Numbered from the stretch's first letter, positions 19,347-33,429 are shown. The stretch is 64,000 nucleotides of DNA from Nemertoderma westbladi (GCA_032718475.1 JAUCBJ010002074.1:35027-99026), one strand, 5' to 3'. Notes: generated by a model not told the origin, from the letters alone. Numbers and translations: made by a program.

Positions 19347-21290
19347 GTCTAATAAGGGGAAAGTAAGTCTAATACCGTCTAATAGGTACCGTCCAATAAG
19401 GGGAAAGTAAGTCTAATACCGTCTAATAAGGGGAAAGTAAGTCTAATACCGTCTAATAGGTACCGTCTAATAAGGGGAAAGTAAGTCTAATACCGTCTAA
19501 TAAGGGGAAAGTAAGTCTAATACCGTCTAATAGGTACCGTCTAATAAGGGGAAAGTAAGTCTAATACCGTCTAATAGGTACCGTCTAATAAGGGGAAAGT
19601 AAGTCTAATACCGTCTAATAAGGGGAAAGTAAGTCTAATACCGTCTAATAGGTACCGTCTAATAAGGGGAAAGTAAGTCTAATACCGTCTAATAAGGGGA
19701 AAGTAAGTCTAATACCGTCTAATAAGGGGGGAAAGTAAGTCTAATACCGTCTAATAGGTACCGTCTAATAAGGGGAAAGTAAGTCTAATACCGTCTAATA
19801 GGTACCGTCTAATAAGGGGAAAGTAAGTCTAATACCGTCTAATAGGTACCGTCTAATAGGTACCGTCTAATAAGGGGAAAGTAAGTCTAATACCGTCTAA
19901 TAGGTACCGTCTAATAAGGGGAAAGTAAGTCTAATACCGTCTAATAAGGGGAAAGTAAGTCTAATACCGTCTAATAAGGGGAAAGTAAGTCTAATACCGT
20001 CTAATAGGTACCGTCTAATAAGGGGAAAGTAAGTCTAATACCGTCTAATAGGTACCGTCTAATAAGGGGAAAGTAAGTCTAATACCGTCTAATAAGGGGA
20101 AAGTAAGTCTAATACCGTCTAATAAGGGGAAAGTAAGTCTAATACCGTCTAATAGGTACCGTCTAATAAGGGGAAAGTAAGTCTAATACCGTCTAATAAG
20201 GGGAAAGTAAGTCTAATACCGTCTAATAGGTACCGTCTAATAAGGGGAAAGTAAGTCTAATACCGTCTAATAAGGGGAAAGTAAGTCTAATACCGTCTAA
20301 TAAGGGGAAAGTAAGTCTAATACCGTCTAATAAGGGGAAAGTAAGTCTAATACCGTCTAATAGGTACCGTCTAATAAGGGGAAAGTAAGTCTAATACCGT
20401 CTAATAAGGGGAAAGTAAGTCTAATACCGTCTAATAAGGGGAAAGCAAGTCTAATACAGTCTAATAAGGGGAAAGTAAGTCTAATACCGTCTAATAGGTA
20501 CCGTCTAATAAGGGGAAAGTAAGTCTAATACCGTCTAATAGGTACCGTCTAATAAGGGGAAAGTAAGTCTAATACCGTCTAATAAGGGGAAAGTAAGTCT
20601 AATACCGTCTAATAAGGGGAAAGTAAGTCTAATACCGTCTAATAGGTACCGTCTAATAAGGGGAAAGTAAGTCTAATACCGTCTAATAGGTACCGTCTAA
20701 TAAGGGGAAAGTAAGTCTAATACCGTCTAATAAGGGGAAAGTAAGTCTAATACCGTCTAATAGGTACCGTCTAATAAGGGGAAAGTAAGTCTAATACCGT
20801 CTAATAAGGGGAAAGTAAGTCTAATACCGTCTAATAGGTACCGTCTAATAAGGGGAAAGTAAGTCTAATACCGTCTAATAAGGGGAAAGTAAGTCTAATA
20901 CCGTCTAATAAGGGGAAAGTAAGTCTAATACCGTCTAATAAGGGGAAAGTAAGTCTAATACCGTCTAATAAGGGGAAAGTAAGTCTAATACCGTCTAATA
21001 AGGGGAAAGTAAGTCTAATACCGTCTAATAGGTACCGTCTAATAAGGGGAAAGTAAGTCTAATACCGTCTAATAGGTACCGTCTAATAAGGGGAAAGTAA
21101 GTCTAATACCGTCTAATAAGGGGAAAGTAAGTCTAATACCGTCTAATAAGGGGAAAGTAAGTCTAATACCGTCTAATAGGTACCGTCTAATAAGGGGAAA
21201 GTAAGTCTAATACCGTCTAATAGGTACCGTCTAATAAGGGGAAAGTAAGTCTAATACCGTCTAATAGGTACCGTCTAATAAGGGGAAAGC
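19347..21290. repeat. composite minisatellite of 30-bp and 14-bp units
   Basis: The long unit (30 bp) starts gtctaataaggggaaag and contains gtaagtctaatacc. The short unit (14 bp) is gtctaataggtacc and equals the long unit with an internal 16-bp deletion. Long units occur in runs of one to six separated by single short units. Substitutions are very rare (one unit near 20450 has gcaagt and cagt), so the array is recent or homogenised. It lies in the dynein intron between exons 6 and 7. Confidence 0.95.
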
Positions 21291-21777
21291 TTCAGATCAA
21301 TTGGATAGACTGCAAGATGGGGATACCTATAACAAGGGGAAAGCTTCAGATCAATTGGATAGACTGCAAGATGGGGATACCTATAACAAGGGGAAAGCTT
21401 CAGATCAATTGGATAGACTGCAAGATGGGGATACCTATAACAAGGGGAAAGCTTCAGATCAATTGGATAGACTGCAAGATGGGGATACCTATAATACGGG
21501 GAAAGCTACAGATCAATTGGATAGACTGCAAGATGGGGATACCTATAACAAGGGGAAAGCTTCAGATCAATTGGATAGACTGCAAGATGGGGATACCTAT
21601 AACAAGGGGAAAGCTTCAGATCAATTGGATAGACTGCAAGATGGGAATACCTATAACAAGGGGAAAGCTTCAGATCAATTGGATAGACTGCAAGATGGGA
21701 ATACCTATAACAAGGGGAAAGCTTCAGATCAATTGGATAGACTGCAAGATGGGGATACCTATAACAACACTTGCTAG
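21280..21777. repeat. 54-bp minisatellite, about nine copies
   Basis: The unit contains ggggaaagcttcagatcaat and gactgcaagatggggatacc. Because 54 is a multiple of three, the plus strand is open through the array (18-residue unit with LDRLQDGDTYNKGKASDQ). It abuts the preceding array through the shared sequence aaggggaaag. LINE C coding sequence follows immediately, so the array may have grown from LINE coding DNA. Not regarded as a gene. Confidence 0.93.
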
Positions 21778-21779
21778 GC

Positions 21780-22060
21780 TGTTACCTATTCATTACCCAT
21801 TGTTCATTACAACTATTTTACTATCTACTCAGGAGCATTATCAGATACTCAAAGGAGATCATTGGAAGTTCTATATAGAAGGACATTGCGTCGGTTGCTT
21901 CACATCGGCAACAACATATTGAGCACAAAAGTATTACATGCACTATTCGGGATCAATATACTAACCGAGGACACAAATCAGTATGTGATGAGATTGGATT
22001 GGAGCTTCAAAACAATCACACCCCTAATTCATAATCTAAAAAATATAGCGGAATTTCGGA
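21780..22060 (+). pseudogene. LINE remnant C: C-terminal ORF2 fragment
   Basis: Reads RRSLEVLYRRTLRRLLHIGN, then VLHALFGINILTEDT and YVMRLDWSF on the plus strand, a pattern typical of the C-terminal region of non-LTR ORF2 proteins. Frames shift within the piece and no intact ORF exists. Confidence 0.5.
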
Positions 22061-22135
22061 TATTAGTTTATGCGCCACCGTGTTCAAAAATGGTGCGCAG
22101 TGGAGACCGATTTTGCGCCATTGGGGTTCTCAATT

Positions 22136-22300
22136 CAAAACACTTCATTACACACCAATGGCACGCCAAATCGGTACAACACTTAATTGCACACCAATGG
22201 TACGCCATATCGGTACAACACTTCATTACACACCAATGGTGCGCCATATCGGTACACCATTCCACTACACACGAATGGTGCGCCATCGATTGTTTTCCTA
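22136..22300. repeat. 39-bp tandem repeat, four copies
   Basis: Four imperfect copies built on acacaccaatgg followed by cgccatatcggtaca. They overlap short open frames on both strands that are by-products of the repetition. The next 90 bp lead to dynein exon 6. Confidence 0.8.
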
Positions 22301-22389
22301 TGGCGTGGTGATGTTCCAATTATATGAAGAGGATACAAGAATGTGAAACTTTTGTTACTTATTTATCTATTTGTGTATTATAAACCCAC

Positions 22390-22584
22390 CTGTTTACTAA
22401 GTTGCTCCTCACAAAGTTTATATAAAGTAAAGAACTTCTTGCTAAGCATAACGTTGCTCTGGAAACCAGCGCTGGCTAACTTGACTCGCATTATTATTTG
22501 TCTATCTGGAACCATCATCGCACACGAACGGAAATTAATCTTCAAGTTCTCAGGGAGTTCTTGTCTACCCGCATAACCGGGGTT
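22390..22584 (-). CDS. DNAH5/8-like: axonemal dynein heavy chain, exon 6 (AAA1 sensor-1 and large subdomain)
   Basis: 195 bp, 65 codons, phase 0 at both ends, with acceptor ttctgtaatcaaat read in reverse as a ttacag border and donor CAG|gtgggt. It encodes [39 protein letters not shown] and [24 protein letters not shown] is the sensor-1 region of the dynein AAA1 module, which hydrolyses ATP to drive movement along the doublet microtubule. The preceding exon ends LFLTM and the join gives the family sequence LTMNPGYAGR. The exon lies about 100 bp from a 9.9-kb array on its upstream side. The reading frame is intact. Confidence 0.96.
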
Positions 22585-22690
22585 CTGTAATCAAATGATA
22601 TTTAATTATTGTTTCAAACAAGAATTATTACACACAACAGTTCGGGGAAAACAAGCACAATAAAATAGAGTAAAAGTTATATTATTACTA

Positions 22691-25600
22691 TCCGACACCT
22701 TCATACCAAACTATAGATTCGGACACCTTCATACCAAACTATAGATTCCGACACCTTCATACCAAACTATAGATTCGGACACCTTCATACCAAACTATAG
22801 ATTCGGACGCCTTCATACCAAACTATAGATTCGGACACCTTCATACCAAACTATAGATTCGGACACCTTCATACCAAACTATAGATTCGGACACCTTCAT
22901 ACCAAACTATAGATTCGGACACCTTCATACCAAACTATAGATTCGGACACCTTCATACCAAACTATAGATTCGGACGCCTTCATACCAAACTATAGATTC
23001 GGACACCTTCATACCAAACTATAGATTCGGACACCTTCATACCAAACTATAGATTCCGACACCTTCATACCAAACTATAGATTCCGACACCTTCATACCA
23101 AACTATAGATTCCGACACCTTCATACCAAACTATAGATTCGGACGCCTTCATACCAAACTATAGATTCGGACACCTTCATACCAAACTATAGATTCGGAC
23201 ACCTTCATACCAAACTATAGATTCCGACACCTTCATACCAAACTATAGATTCCGACACCTTCATACCAAACTATAGATTCGGACACCTTCATACCAAACT
23301 ATAGATTCCGACACCTTCATACCAAACTATAGATTCCGACACCTTCATACCAAACTATAGATTCCGACACCTTCATACCAAACTATAGATTCGGACACCT
23401 TCATACCAAACTATAGATTCCGACACCTTCATACCAAACTATAGATTCCGACACCTTCATACCAAACTATAGATTCCGACACCTTCATACCAAACTATAG
23501 ATTCCGACACCTTCATACCAAACTATAGATTCGGACACCTTCATACCAAACTATAGATTCGGACACCTTCATACCAAACTATAGATTCCGACACCTTCAT
23601 ACCAAACTATAGATTCCGACACCTTCATACCAAACTATAGATTCCGACACCTTCATACCAAACTATAGATTCGGACACCTTCATACCAAACTATAGATTC
23701 GGACACCTTCATACCAAACTATAGATTCGGACACCTTCATACCAAACTATAGATTCGGACACCTTCATACCAAACTATAGATTCGGACACCTTCATACCA
23801 AACTATAGATTCGGACACCTTCATACCAAACTATAGATTCGGACACCTTCATACCAAACTATAGATTCGGACACCTTCATACCAAACTATAGATTCGGAC
23901 ACCTTCATACCAAACTATAGATTCGGACACCTTCATACCAAACTATAGATTCGGACACCTTCATACCAAACTATAGATTCCGACACCTTCATACCAAACT
24001 ATAGATTCGGACACCTTCATACCAAACTATAGATTCGGACACCTTCATACCAAACTATAGATTCGGACACCTTCATACCAAACTATAGATTCGGACACCT
24101 TCATACCAAACTATAGATTCGGACACCTTCATACCAAACTATAGATTCGGACACCTTCATACCAAACTATAGATTCGGACACCTTCATACCAAACTATAG
24201 ATTCGGACACCTTCATACCAAACTATAGATTCGGACACCTTCATACCAAACTATAGATTCGGACACCTTCATACCAAACTATAGATTCGGACACCTTCAT
24301 ACCAAACTATAGATTCGGACACCTTCATACCAAACTATAGATTCGGACACCTTCATACCAAACTATAGATTCGGACACCTTCATACCAAACTATAGATTC
24401 GGACACCTTCATACCAAACTATAGATTCGGACACCTTCATACCAAACTATAGATTCGGACACCTTCATACCAAACTATAGATTCGGACACCTTCATACCA
24501 AACTATAGATTCGGACACCTTCATACCAAACTATAGATTCGGACACCTTCATACCAAACTGTAGATTCGGACACCTTCATACCAAACTATAGATTAGGAC
24601 ACCTTCATACCAAACTATAGATTCGGACACCTTCATACCAAACTATAGATTCCGACACCTTCATACCAAACTATAGATTCGGACACCTTCATACCAAACT
24701 ATAGATTCGGACACCTTCATACCAAACTGTAGATTCGGACACCTTCATACCAAACTATAGATTAGGACACCTTCATACCAAACTATAGATTCGGACACCT
24801 TCATACCAAACTGTAGATTCGGACACCTTCATACCAAACTATAGATTAGGACACCTTCATACCAAACTATAGATTCGGACACCTTCATACCAAACTATAG
24901 ATTCGGACACCTTCATACCAAACTATAGATTAGGACACCTTCATACCAAACTATAGATTCGGACACCTTCATACCAAACTATAGATTCGGACACCTTCAT
25001 ACCAAACTATAGATTCGGACACCTTCATACCAAACTATAGATTCGGACACCTTCATACCAAACTATAGATTCGGACACCTTCATACCAAACTATAGATTC
25101 GGACACCTTCATACCAAACTATAGATTCGGACACCTTCATACCAAACTATAGATTCGGACACCTTCATACCAAACTATAGATTCGGACACCTTCATACCA
25201 AACTATAGATTCGGACACCTTCATACCAAACTATAGATTCGGACACCTTCATACCAAACTATAGATTCCGTCACCTTCATACCAAACTATAGATTCGGAC
25301 ACCTTCATACCAAACTATAGATTCGGACACCTTCATACCAAACTATAGATTCGGACACCTTCATACCAAACTATAGATTCGGACACCTTCATACCAAACT
25401 ATAGATTCGGACACCTTCATACCAAACTATAGATTCGGACACCTTCATACCAAACTATAGATTCGGACACCTTCATACCAAACTATAGATTCGGACACCT
25501 TCATACCAAACTATAGATTCGGACACCTTCATACCAAACTATAGATTCGGACACCTTCATACCAAACTATAGATTCGGACACCTTCATACCAAACTATAG

Positions 25601-28600
25601 ATTCGGACACCTTCATACCAAACTATAGATTCGGACACCTTCATACCAAACTATAGATTCGGACACCTTCATACCAAACTATAGATTCGGACACCTTCAT
25701 ACCAAACTATAGATTCGGACACCTTCATACCAAACTATAGATTCGGACACCTTCATACCAAACTATAGATTCGGACACCTTCATACCAAACTATAGATTC
25801 GGACACCTTCATACCAAACTATAGATTCGGACACCTTCATACCAAACTATAGATTCGGACACCTTCATACCAAACTATAGATTCGGACACCTTCATACCA
25901 AACTATAGATTCGGACACCTTCATACCAAACTATAGATTCGGACACCTTCATACCAAACTATAGATTCCGACACCTTCATACCAAACTATAGATTCGGAC
26001 ACCTTCATACCAAACTATAGATTCGGACACCTTCATACCAAACTATAGATTCGGACACCTTCATACCAAACTATAGATTCCGACACCTTCATACCAAACT
26101 ATAGATTCGGACACCTTCATACCAAACTATAGATTCGGACACCTTCATACCAAACTATAGATTCGGACACCTTCATACCAAACTATAGATTCCGACACCT
26201 TCATACCAAACTATAGATTCCGACACCTTCATACCAAACTATAGATTCCGACACCTTCATACCAAACTATAGATTCGGACACCTTCATACCAAACTATAG
26301 ATTCGGACACCTTCATACCAAACTATAGATTCCGACACCTTCATACCAAACTATAGATTCGGACACCTTCATACCAAACTGTAGATTCGGACACCTTCAT
26401 ACCAAACTATAGATTAGGACACCTTCATACCAAACTATAGATTCGGACACCTTCATACCAAACTATAGATTCGGACACCTTCATACCAAACTATAGATTC
26501 GGACACCTTCATACCAAACTGTAGATTCGGACACCTTCATACCAAACTATAGATTAGGACACCTTCATACCAAACTATAGATTCGGACACCTTCATACCA
26601 AACTATAGATTCCGACACCTTCATACCAAACTATAGATTCGGACACCTTCATACCAAACTATAGATTCGGACACCTTCATACCAAACTGTAGATTCGGAC
26701 ACCTTCATACCAAACTATAGATTAGGACACCTTCATACCAAACTATAGATTCGGACACCTTCATACCAAACTGTAGATTCGGACACCTTCATACCAAACT
26801 ATAGATTAGGACACCTTCATACCAAACTATAGATTCGGACACCTTCATACCAAACTATAGATTCGGACACCTTCATACCAAACTATAGATTCGGACACCT
26901 TCATACCAAACTGTAGATTCGGACACCTTCATACCAAACTATAGATTAGGACACCTTCATACCAAACTATAGATTCGGACACCTTCATACCAAACTATAG
27001 ATTCCGACACCTTCATACCAAACTATAGATTCGGACACCTTCATACCAAACTATAGATTCCGACACCTTCATACCAAACTATAGATTCGGACACCTTCAT
27101 ACCAAACTATAGATTAGGACACCTTCATACCAAACTATAGATTCGGACACCTTCATACCAAACTATAGATTCGGACACCTTCATACCAAACTATAGATTC
27201 GGACACCTTAATACCAAACTATAGATTCGGACACCTTCATACCAAACTATAGATTCGGACACCTTCATACCAAACTATAGATTAGGACACCTTAATACCA
27301 AACTATAGATTCGGACACCTTCATACCAAACTATAGAATCGGACACCTTCATACCAAACTATAGATTCGGACACCTTCATACCAAACTATAGATTCGGAC
27401 ACCTTCATACCAAACTATAGATTCGGACACCTTCATACCAAACTATAGATTCGGACACCTTCATACCAAACTATAGATTCGGACACCTTCATACCAAACT
27501 ATAGATTAGGACACCTTCATACCAAACTATAGATTCGGACACCTTCATACCAAACTATAGATTCGGACGCCTTCATACCAAACTATAGATTCGGACACCT
27601 TCATACCAAACTATAGATTAGGACACCTTCATACCAAACTATAGATTCGGACACCTTCATACCAAACTATAGATTCGGACACCTTCATACCAAACTATAG
27701 ATTCGGACACCTTCATACCAAACTATAGATTCGGACACCTTCATACCAAACTATAGATTCGGACACCTTCATACCAAACTATAGATTCGGACACCTTCAT
27801 ACCAAACTATAGATTCCGACACCTTCATACCAAACTATAGATTAGGACACCTTCATACCAAACTATAGATTCGGACACCTTCATACCAAACTATAGATTA
27901 GGACACCTTCATACCAAACTATAGATTCGGACACCTTCATACCAAACTATAGATTCGGACGCCTTCATACCAAACTATAGATTCGGACACCTTCATACCA
28001 AACTATAGATTCGGACACCTTCATACCAAACTATAGATTCGGACACCTTCATACCAAACTATAGATTCGGACACCTTCATACCAAACTATAGATTCGGAC
28101 ACCTTCATACCAAACTATAGATTCGGACACCTTCATACCAAACTATAGATTCGGACACCTTCATACCAAACTATAGATTCGGACACCTTCATACCAAACT
28201 ATAGATTCGGACACCTTCATACCAAACTATAGATTCGGACACCTTCATACCAAACTATAGATTCGGACACCTTCATACCAAACTATAGATTCGGACACCT
28301 TCATACCAAACTATAGATTCGGACACCTTCATACCAAACTATAGATTCGGACACCTTCATACCAAACTATAGATTCGGACACCTTCATACCAAACTATAG
28401 ATTCGGACACCTTCATACCAAACTATAGATTCGGACACCTTCATACCAAACTATAGATTCGGACACCTTCATACCAAACTATAGATTCGGACACCTTCAT
28501 ACCAAACTATAGATTCGGACACCTTCATACCAAACTATAGATTCGGACACCTTCATACCAAACTATAGATTCGGACACCTTCATACCAAACTATAGATTC

Positions 28601-31600
28601 GGACACCTTCATACCAAACTATAGATTCGGACACCTTCATACCAAACTATAGATTCGGACACCTTCATACCAAACTATAGATTCGGACACCTTCATACCA
28701 AACTATAGATTCGGACACCTTCATACCAAACTATAGATTCGGACACCTTCATACCAAACTATAGATTCGGACACCTTCATACCAAACTATAGATTCGGAC
28801 ACCTTCATACCAAACTATAGATTCGGACACCTTCATACCAAACTATAGATTCGGACACCTTCATACCAAACTATAGATTCGGACACCTTCATACCAAACT
28901 ATAGATTCGGACACCTTCATACCAAACTATAGATTCGGACACCTTCATACCAAACTATAGATTCGGACACCTTCATACCAAACTATAGATTCGGACACCT
29001 TCATACCAAACTATAGATTCGGACACCTTCATACCAAACTATAGATTCGGACACCTTCATACCAAACTATAGATTCGGACACCTTCATACCAAACTATAG
29101 ATTCGGACACCTTCATACCAAACTATAGATTCGGACACCTTCATACCAAACTATAGATTCGGACACCTTCATACCAAACTATAGATTCGGACACCTTCAT
29201 ACCAAACTATAGATTCGGACACCTTCATACCAAACTATAGATTCGGACACCTTCATACCAAACTATAGATTCGGACACCTTCATACCAAACTATAGATTC
29301 GGACACCTTCATACCAAACTATAGATTCGGACACCTTCATACCAAACTATAGATTCCGACACCTTCATACCAAACTATAGATTCGGACACCTTCATACCA
29401 AACTATAGATTCGGACACCTTCATACCAAACTATAGATTCGGACACCTTCATACCAAACTATAGATTCGGACACCTTCATACCAAACTATAGATTCGGAC
29501 ACCTTCATACCAAACTATAGATTCGGACACCTTCATACCAAACTATAGATTCGGACACCTTCATACCAAACTATAGATTCGGACACCTTCATACCAAACT
29601 ATAGATTCGGACACCTTCATACCAAACTATAGATTCGGACACCTTCATACCAAACTATAGATTCGGACACCTTCATACCAAACTATAGATTCGGAAACCT
29701 TCATACCAAACTATAGATTCGGACACCTTCATACCAAACTATAGATTCGGACACCTTCACACCAAACTATAGATTCGGACACCTTCATACCAAACTATAG
29801 ATTCGGACACCTTCATACCAAACTATAGATTCGGACACCTTCATACCAAACTATAGATTCGGACACCTTCATACCAAACTATAGATTCGGAAACCTTCAT
29901 ACCAAACTATAGATTCGGACACCTTCATACCAAACTATAGATTCGGACACCTTCATACCAAACTATAGATTCGGACACCTTCATACCAAACTATAGATTC
30001 GGACACCTTCATACCAAACTATAGATTCGGACACCTTCATACCAAACTATAGATTCGGACACCTTCATACCAAACTATAGATTCGGACACCTTCATACCA
30101 AACTATAGATTCGGACACCTTCATACCAAACTATAGATTCCGACACCTTCATACCAAACTATAGATTCGGACACCTTCATACCAAACTATAGAATCGGAA
30201 ACCTTCATACCAAACTATAGATTCCGACACCTTCATACCAAACTATAGATTCGGACACCTTCATACCAAACTATAGATTCCGACACCTTCATACCAAACT
30301 ATAGATTCGGACACCTTCATACCAAACTATAGAATCGGACACCTTCATACCAAACTATAGAATCGGAAACCTTCATACCAAACTATAGATTCGGACACCT
30401 TCATACCAAACTATAGATTCGGACACCTTCATACCAAACTATAGATTCCGACACCTTCATACCAAACTATAGATTCGGACACCTTCATACCAAACTATAG
30501 AATCGGAAACCTTCATACCAAACTATAGATTCGGACACCTTCATACCAAACTATAGATTCGGACACCTTCATACCAAACTATAGATTCGGACACCTTCAT
30601 ACCAAACTAAAGATTCCGACACCTTCATACCAAACTATAGATTCGGACACCTTCATACCAAACTATAGATTCGGACACCTTCATACCAAACTAAAGATTC
30701 CGACACCTTCATACCAAACTATAGATTCGGACACCTTCATACCAAACTATAGAATCGGAAACCTTCATACCAAACTAAAGATTCCGACACCTTCATACCA
30801 AACTATAGATTCGGACACCTTCATACCAAACTAAAGATTCCGACACCTTCATACCAAACTATAGATTCGGACACCTTCATACCAAACTATAGAATCGGAC
30901 ACCTTCATACCAAACTATAGAATCGGAAACCTTCATACCAAACTATAGATTCGGACACCTTCATACCAAACTATAGATTCGGACACCTTCATACCAAACT
31001 ATAGATTCCGACACCTTCATACCAAACTATAGATTCGGACACCTTCATACCAAACTATAGAATCGGAAACCTTCATACCAAACTATAGATTCGGACACCT
31101 TCATACCAAACTATAGATTCGGACACCTTCATACCAAACTATAGATTCGGACACCTTCATACCAAACTAAAGATTCCGACACCTTCGTACCAAACTATAG
31201 ATTCGGACACCTTCATACCAAACTATAGAATCGGAAACCTTCATACCAAACTATAGATTCGGACACCTTCATACCAAACTAAAGATTCCGACACCTTTAT
31301 ACCAAACTATAGATTCGGACACCTTCATACCAAACTATAGATTCGGACGCCTTCATACCAAACTATAGATTCGGACACCTTCATACCAAACTATAGATTC
31401 GGACGCCTTCATACCAAACTATAGATTCGGACACCTTCATACCAAACTATAGATTCCGACACCTTCATACCAAACTATAGATTCGGACACCTTCATACCA
31501 AACTATAGAATCGGAAACCTTCATACCAAACTATAGATTCGGACACCTTCATACCAAACTATAGATTCGGACACCTTCATACCAAACTAAAGATTCCGAC

Positions 31601-32576
31601 ACCTTCATACCAAACTATAGATTCGGACACCTTCATACCAAACTATAGAATCGGACACCTTCATACCAAACTATAGAATCGGAAACCTTCATACCAAACT
31701 ATAGATTCGGACACCTTCATACCAAACTATAGATTCGGACACCTTCATACCAAACTATAGATTCCGACACCTTCATACCAAACTATAGATTCGGACACCT
31801 TCATACCAAACTATAGAATCGGAAACCTTCATACCAAACTATAGATTCGGACACCTTCATACCAAACTATAGATTCGGACACCTTCATACCAAACTATAG
31901 ATTCGGACACCTTCATACCAAACTATAGATTCGGACACCTTCATACCAAACTATAGATTCCGACACCTTCATACCAAACTATAGATTCGGACACCTTCAT
32001 ACCAAACTAAAGATTCCGACACCTTTATACCAAACTATAGATTCGGACACATTCATACCAAACTATAGATTCGGACACCTTCATACCAAACTATAGATTC
32101 GGACACCTTCATACCAAACTATAAATTCGGACACCTTCATACCAAACTATAGATTCGGACACCTTCATACCAAACTATAAATTCGGACGCCTTCATACCA
32201 AACTATAGATTCGGACACCTTCATACCAAACTATAGATTCGGACACCTTCATACCAAACTATAGAATCGGAAACCTTCATACCAAACTATAGATTCGGAC
32301 ACCTTCATACCAAACTATAGATTCGGACACCTTCATACCAAACTATAGATTCGGACGCCTTCATACCAAACTATAGATTCGGACACCTTCATACCAAACT
32401 ATAGATTCGGACGCCTTCATACCAAACTATAGATTCGGACACCTTCATACCAAACTATAGATTCGGACACCTTCATACCAAACTATAGATTCGGACACCT
32501 TCATACCAAACTATAGATTCGGACGCCTTCATACCAAACTATAGATTCGGACACCTTCATACCAAACTATAAATTC
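22691..32576. repeat. 28-bp minisatellite, about 350 copies
   Basis: The unit contains ggacaccttcataccaaact and atagattc. It fills 9,886 bp of the 10,104-bp intron between dynein exons 5 and 6. Variants: ttccgac in place of ttcggac (common at 22.7-23.7 kb), ttaggac paired with ctgtag (24.5-24.9 and 26.3-27.0 kb), and gaatcggaaacc or ctaaagattccg (30.2-32.3 kb). Units from about 28.0 to 29.3 kb are nearly uniform. The clustering of variants shows higher-order duplication. No ORF of interest. Confidence 0.98.
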
Positions 32577-32688
32577 CGGTAACCATGGTACCGACTATAG
32601 ATTCGACTCGGTGAAATAATAAACAAAAGTTAATGGCACAGAATTTAATTTTTGGAGTGTAAATATCTTAGTTACCATAGTTACTTAC
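32577..32688. other. short intron flank beside exon 5
   Basis: Begins with a degraded piece of the 28-bp unit (ccgactatagattcgactcg) and ends at the donor gtaagtaact of exon 5 on the minus strand. Confidence 0.7.
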
Positions 32689-32876
32689 CATAGTAAGGAA
32701 CAAGCCGAACTCCGGATCCATAAACACATTGTCACCGTCGGTAAATATAAAATGAGTTTTCCTCTCTTTCTTACAAGTTAGAATTATAGCAATTTGTTGG
32801 GCAGCAACAGAAAGTACCGGTAACTCTATCCGATTAAATTCATCGAAGCAACCCCAACTCCCAGACTGCGCTAAAC
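32689..32876 (-). CDS. DNAH5/8-like: axonemal dynein heavy chain, exon 5 (AAA1 Walker B)
   Basis: 188 bp: two bases completing a split Gly codon plus 62 codons. Acceptor ccttcgcag|GT, donor ATG|gtaagt. It encodes [20 protein letters not shown], then [17 protein letters not shown] and [25 protein letters not shown] holds the AAA1 Walker B acidic residues needed for ATP hydrolysis. Phase and sequence fit exon 4 (ends GRIYK plus G) and exon 6 (starts NPGYAGR). Intact, with strong conservation to axonemal heavy chains of the outer-arm DNAH5/DNAH8 type. Confidence 0.97.
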
Positions 32877-33400
32877 CTGCGAAGGGGTATATTAGTTACA
32901 GATCAACTCCACAGAAATTAGTTCCACAAAAAGCATAAACATTATAAAAGTAACTAAATTGTTCAATAAATAGTCTGGCTATAGAAAATTCTTATTAACT
33001 TATTAATAATAATAATACTACTACTACTAGGTCGAGCGAACTCGGACAAAATAATAATAATAATATTATTTAATAATTAATAATTCATTTTACTGTTATA
33101 TATAATTATTGATTATAATTAAATAAGTTAATTAAATAAGTGTATAGTTCCTTTAAAAAAAAAAATAATAATATGATTAGTTTCTACTAATCAGCTGCTA
33201 AGGCGCTGAACAACAGTTACCGTACAATTTACCTAATCAAACAACATTAAATAAAATGACTACTGTATATCTAAAATCGGGTGAACAGGTTAAAAAATTG
33301 TGTTAAAAATATTCAGTTCAATTAAAACAATTATTAAGGATTCAGTTAAAACAAGCTCTGGTGTGTAGTACGTTGGGATAAGATCTTGGTAAAATAATGT
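32877..33400. other. intronic AT-rich sequence
   Basis: No gene. It contains a partial copy of the dispersed element described at 34.3 kb (ctactactactaggtcgagc near 33020, truncated after actcggaca) and long runs of ta, taa and a poly-A stretch near 33155. Confidence 0.6.
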
Positions 33401-33429
33401 ATGAATGATATTATAATATGTGTGATGGA

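Larger units (their letters stand above)
17900..22060 (+). mobile_element. LINE remnant C, fragmented and expanded by tandem arrays
   Basis: Pieces of one plus-strand non-LTR element: an open stretch at 17928-18227 (possible linker, weak), a reverse transcriptase piece at 18820-19320 and a C-terminal piece at about 21780-22050. Two tandem arrays (19347-21777) lie between the RT and C-terminal pieces. A minus-strand fragment of another LINE (18246-18830) separates the first two pieces. Boundaries are uncertain and no target duplications were found. Confidence 0.6.

Noticed and set aside
22068-22346. Cys/His/Trp-rich frames on both strands
   Set aside because: They arise from the four 39-bp repeats; no known domain.
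22691-32576. CRISPR array
   Set aside because: The repeats are directly tandem with no unique spacers, and the surroundings are an animal gene with introns.
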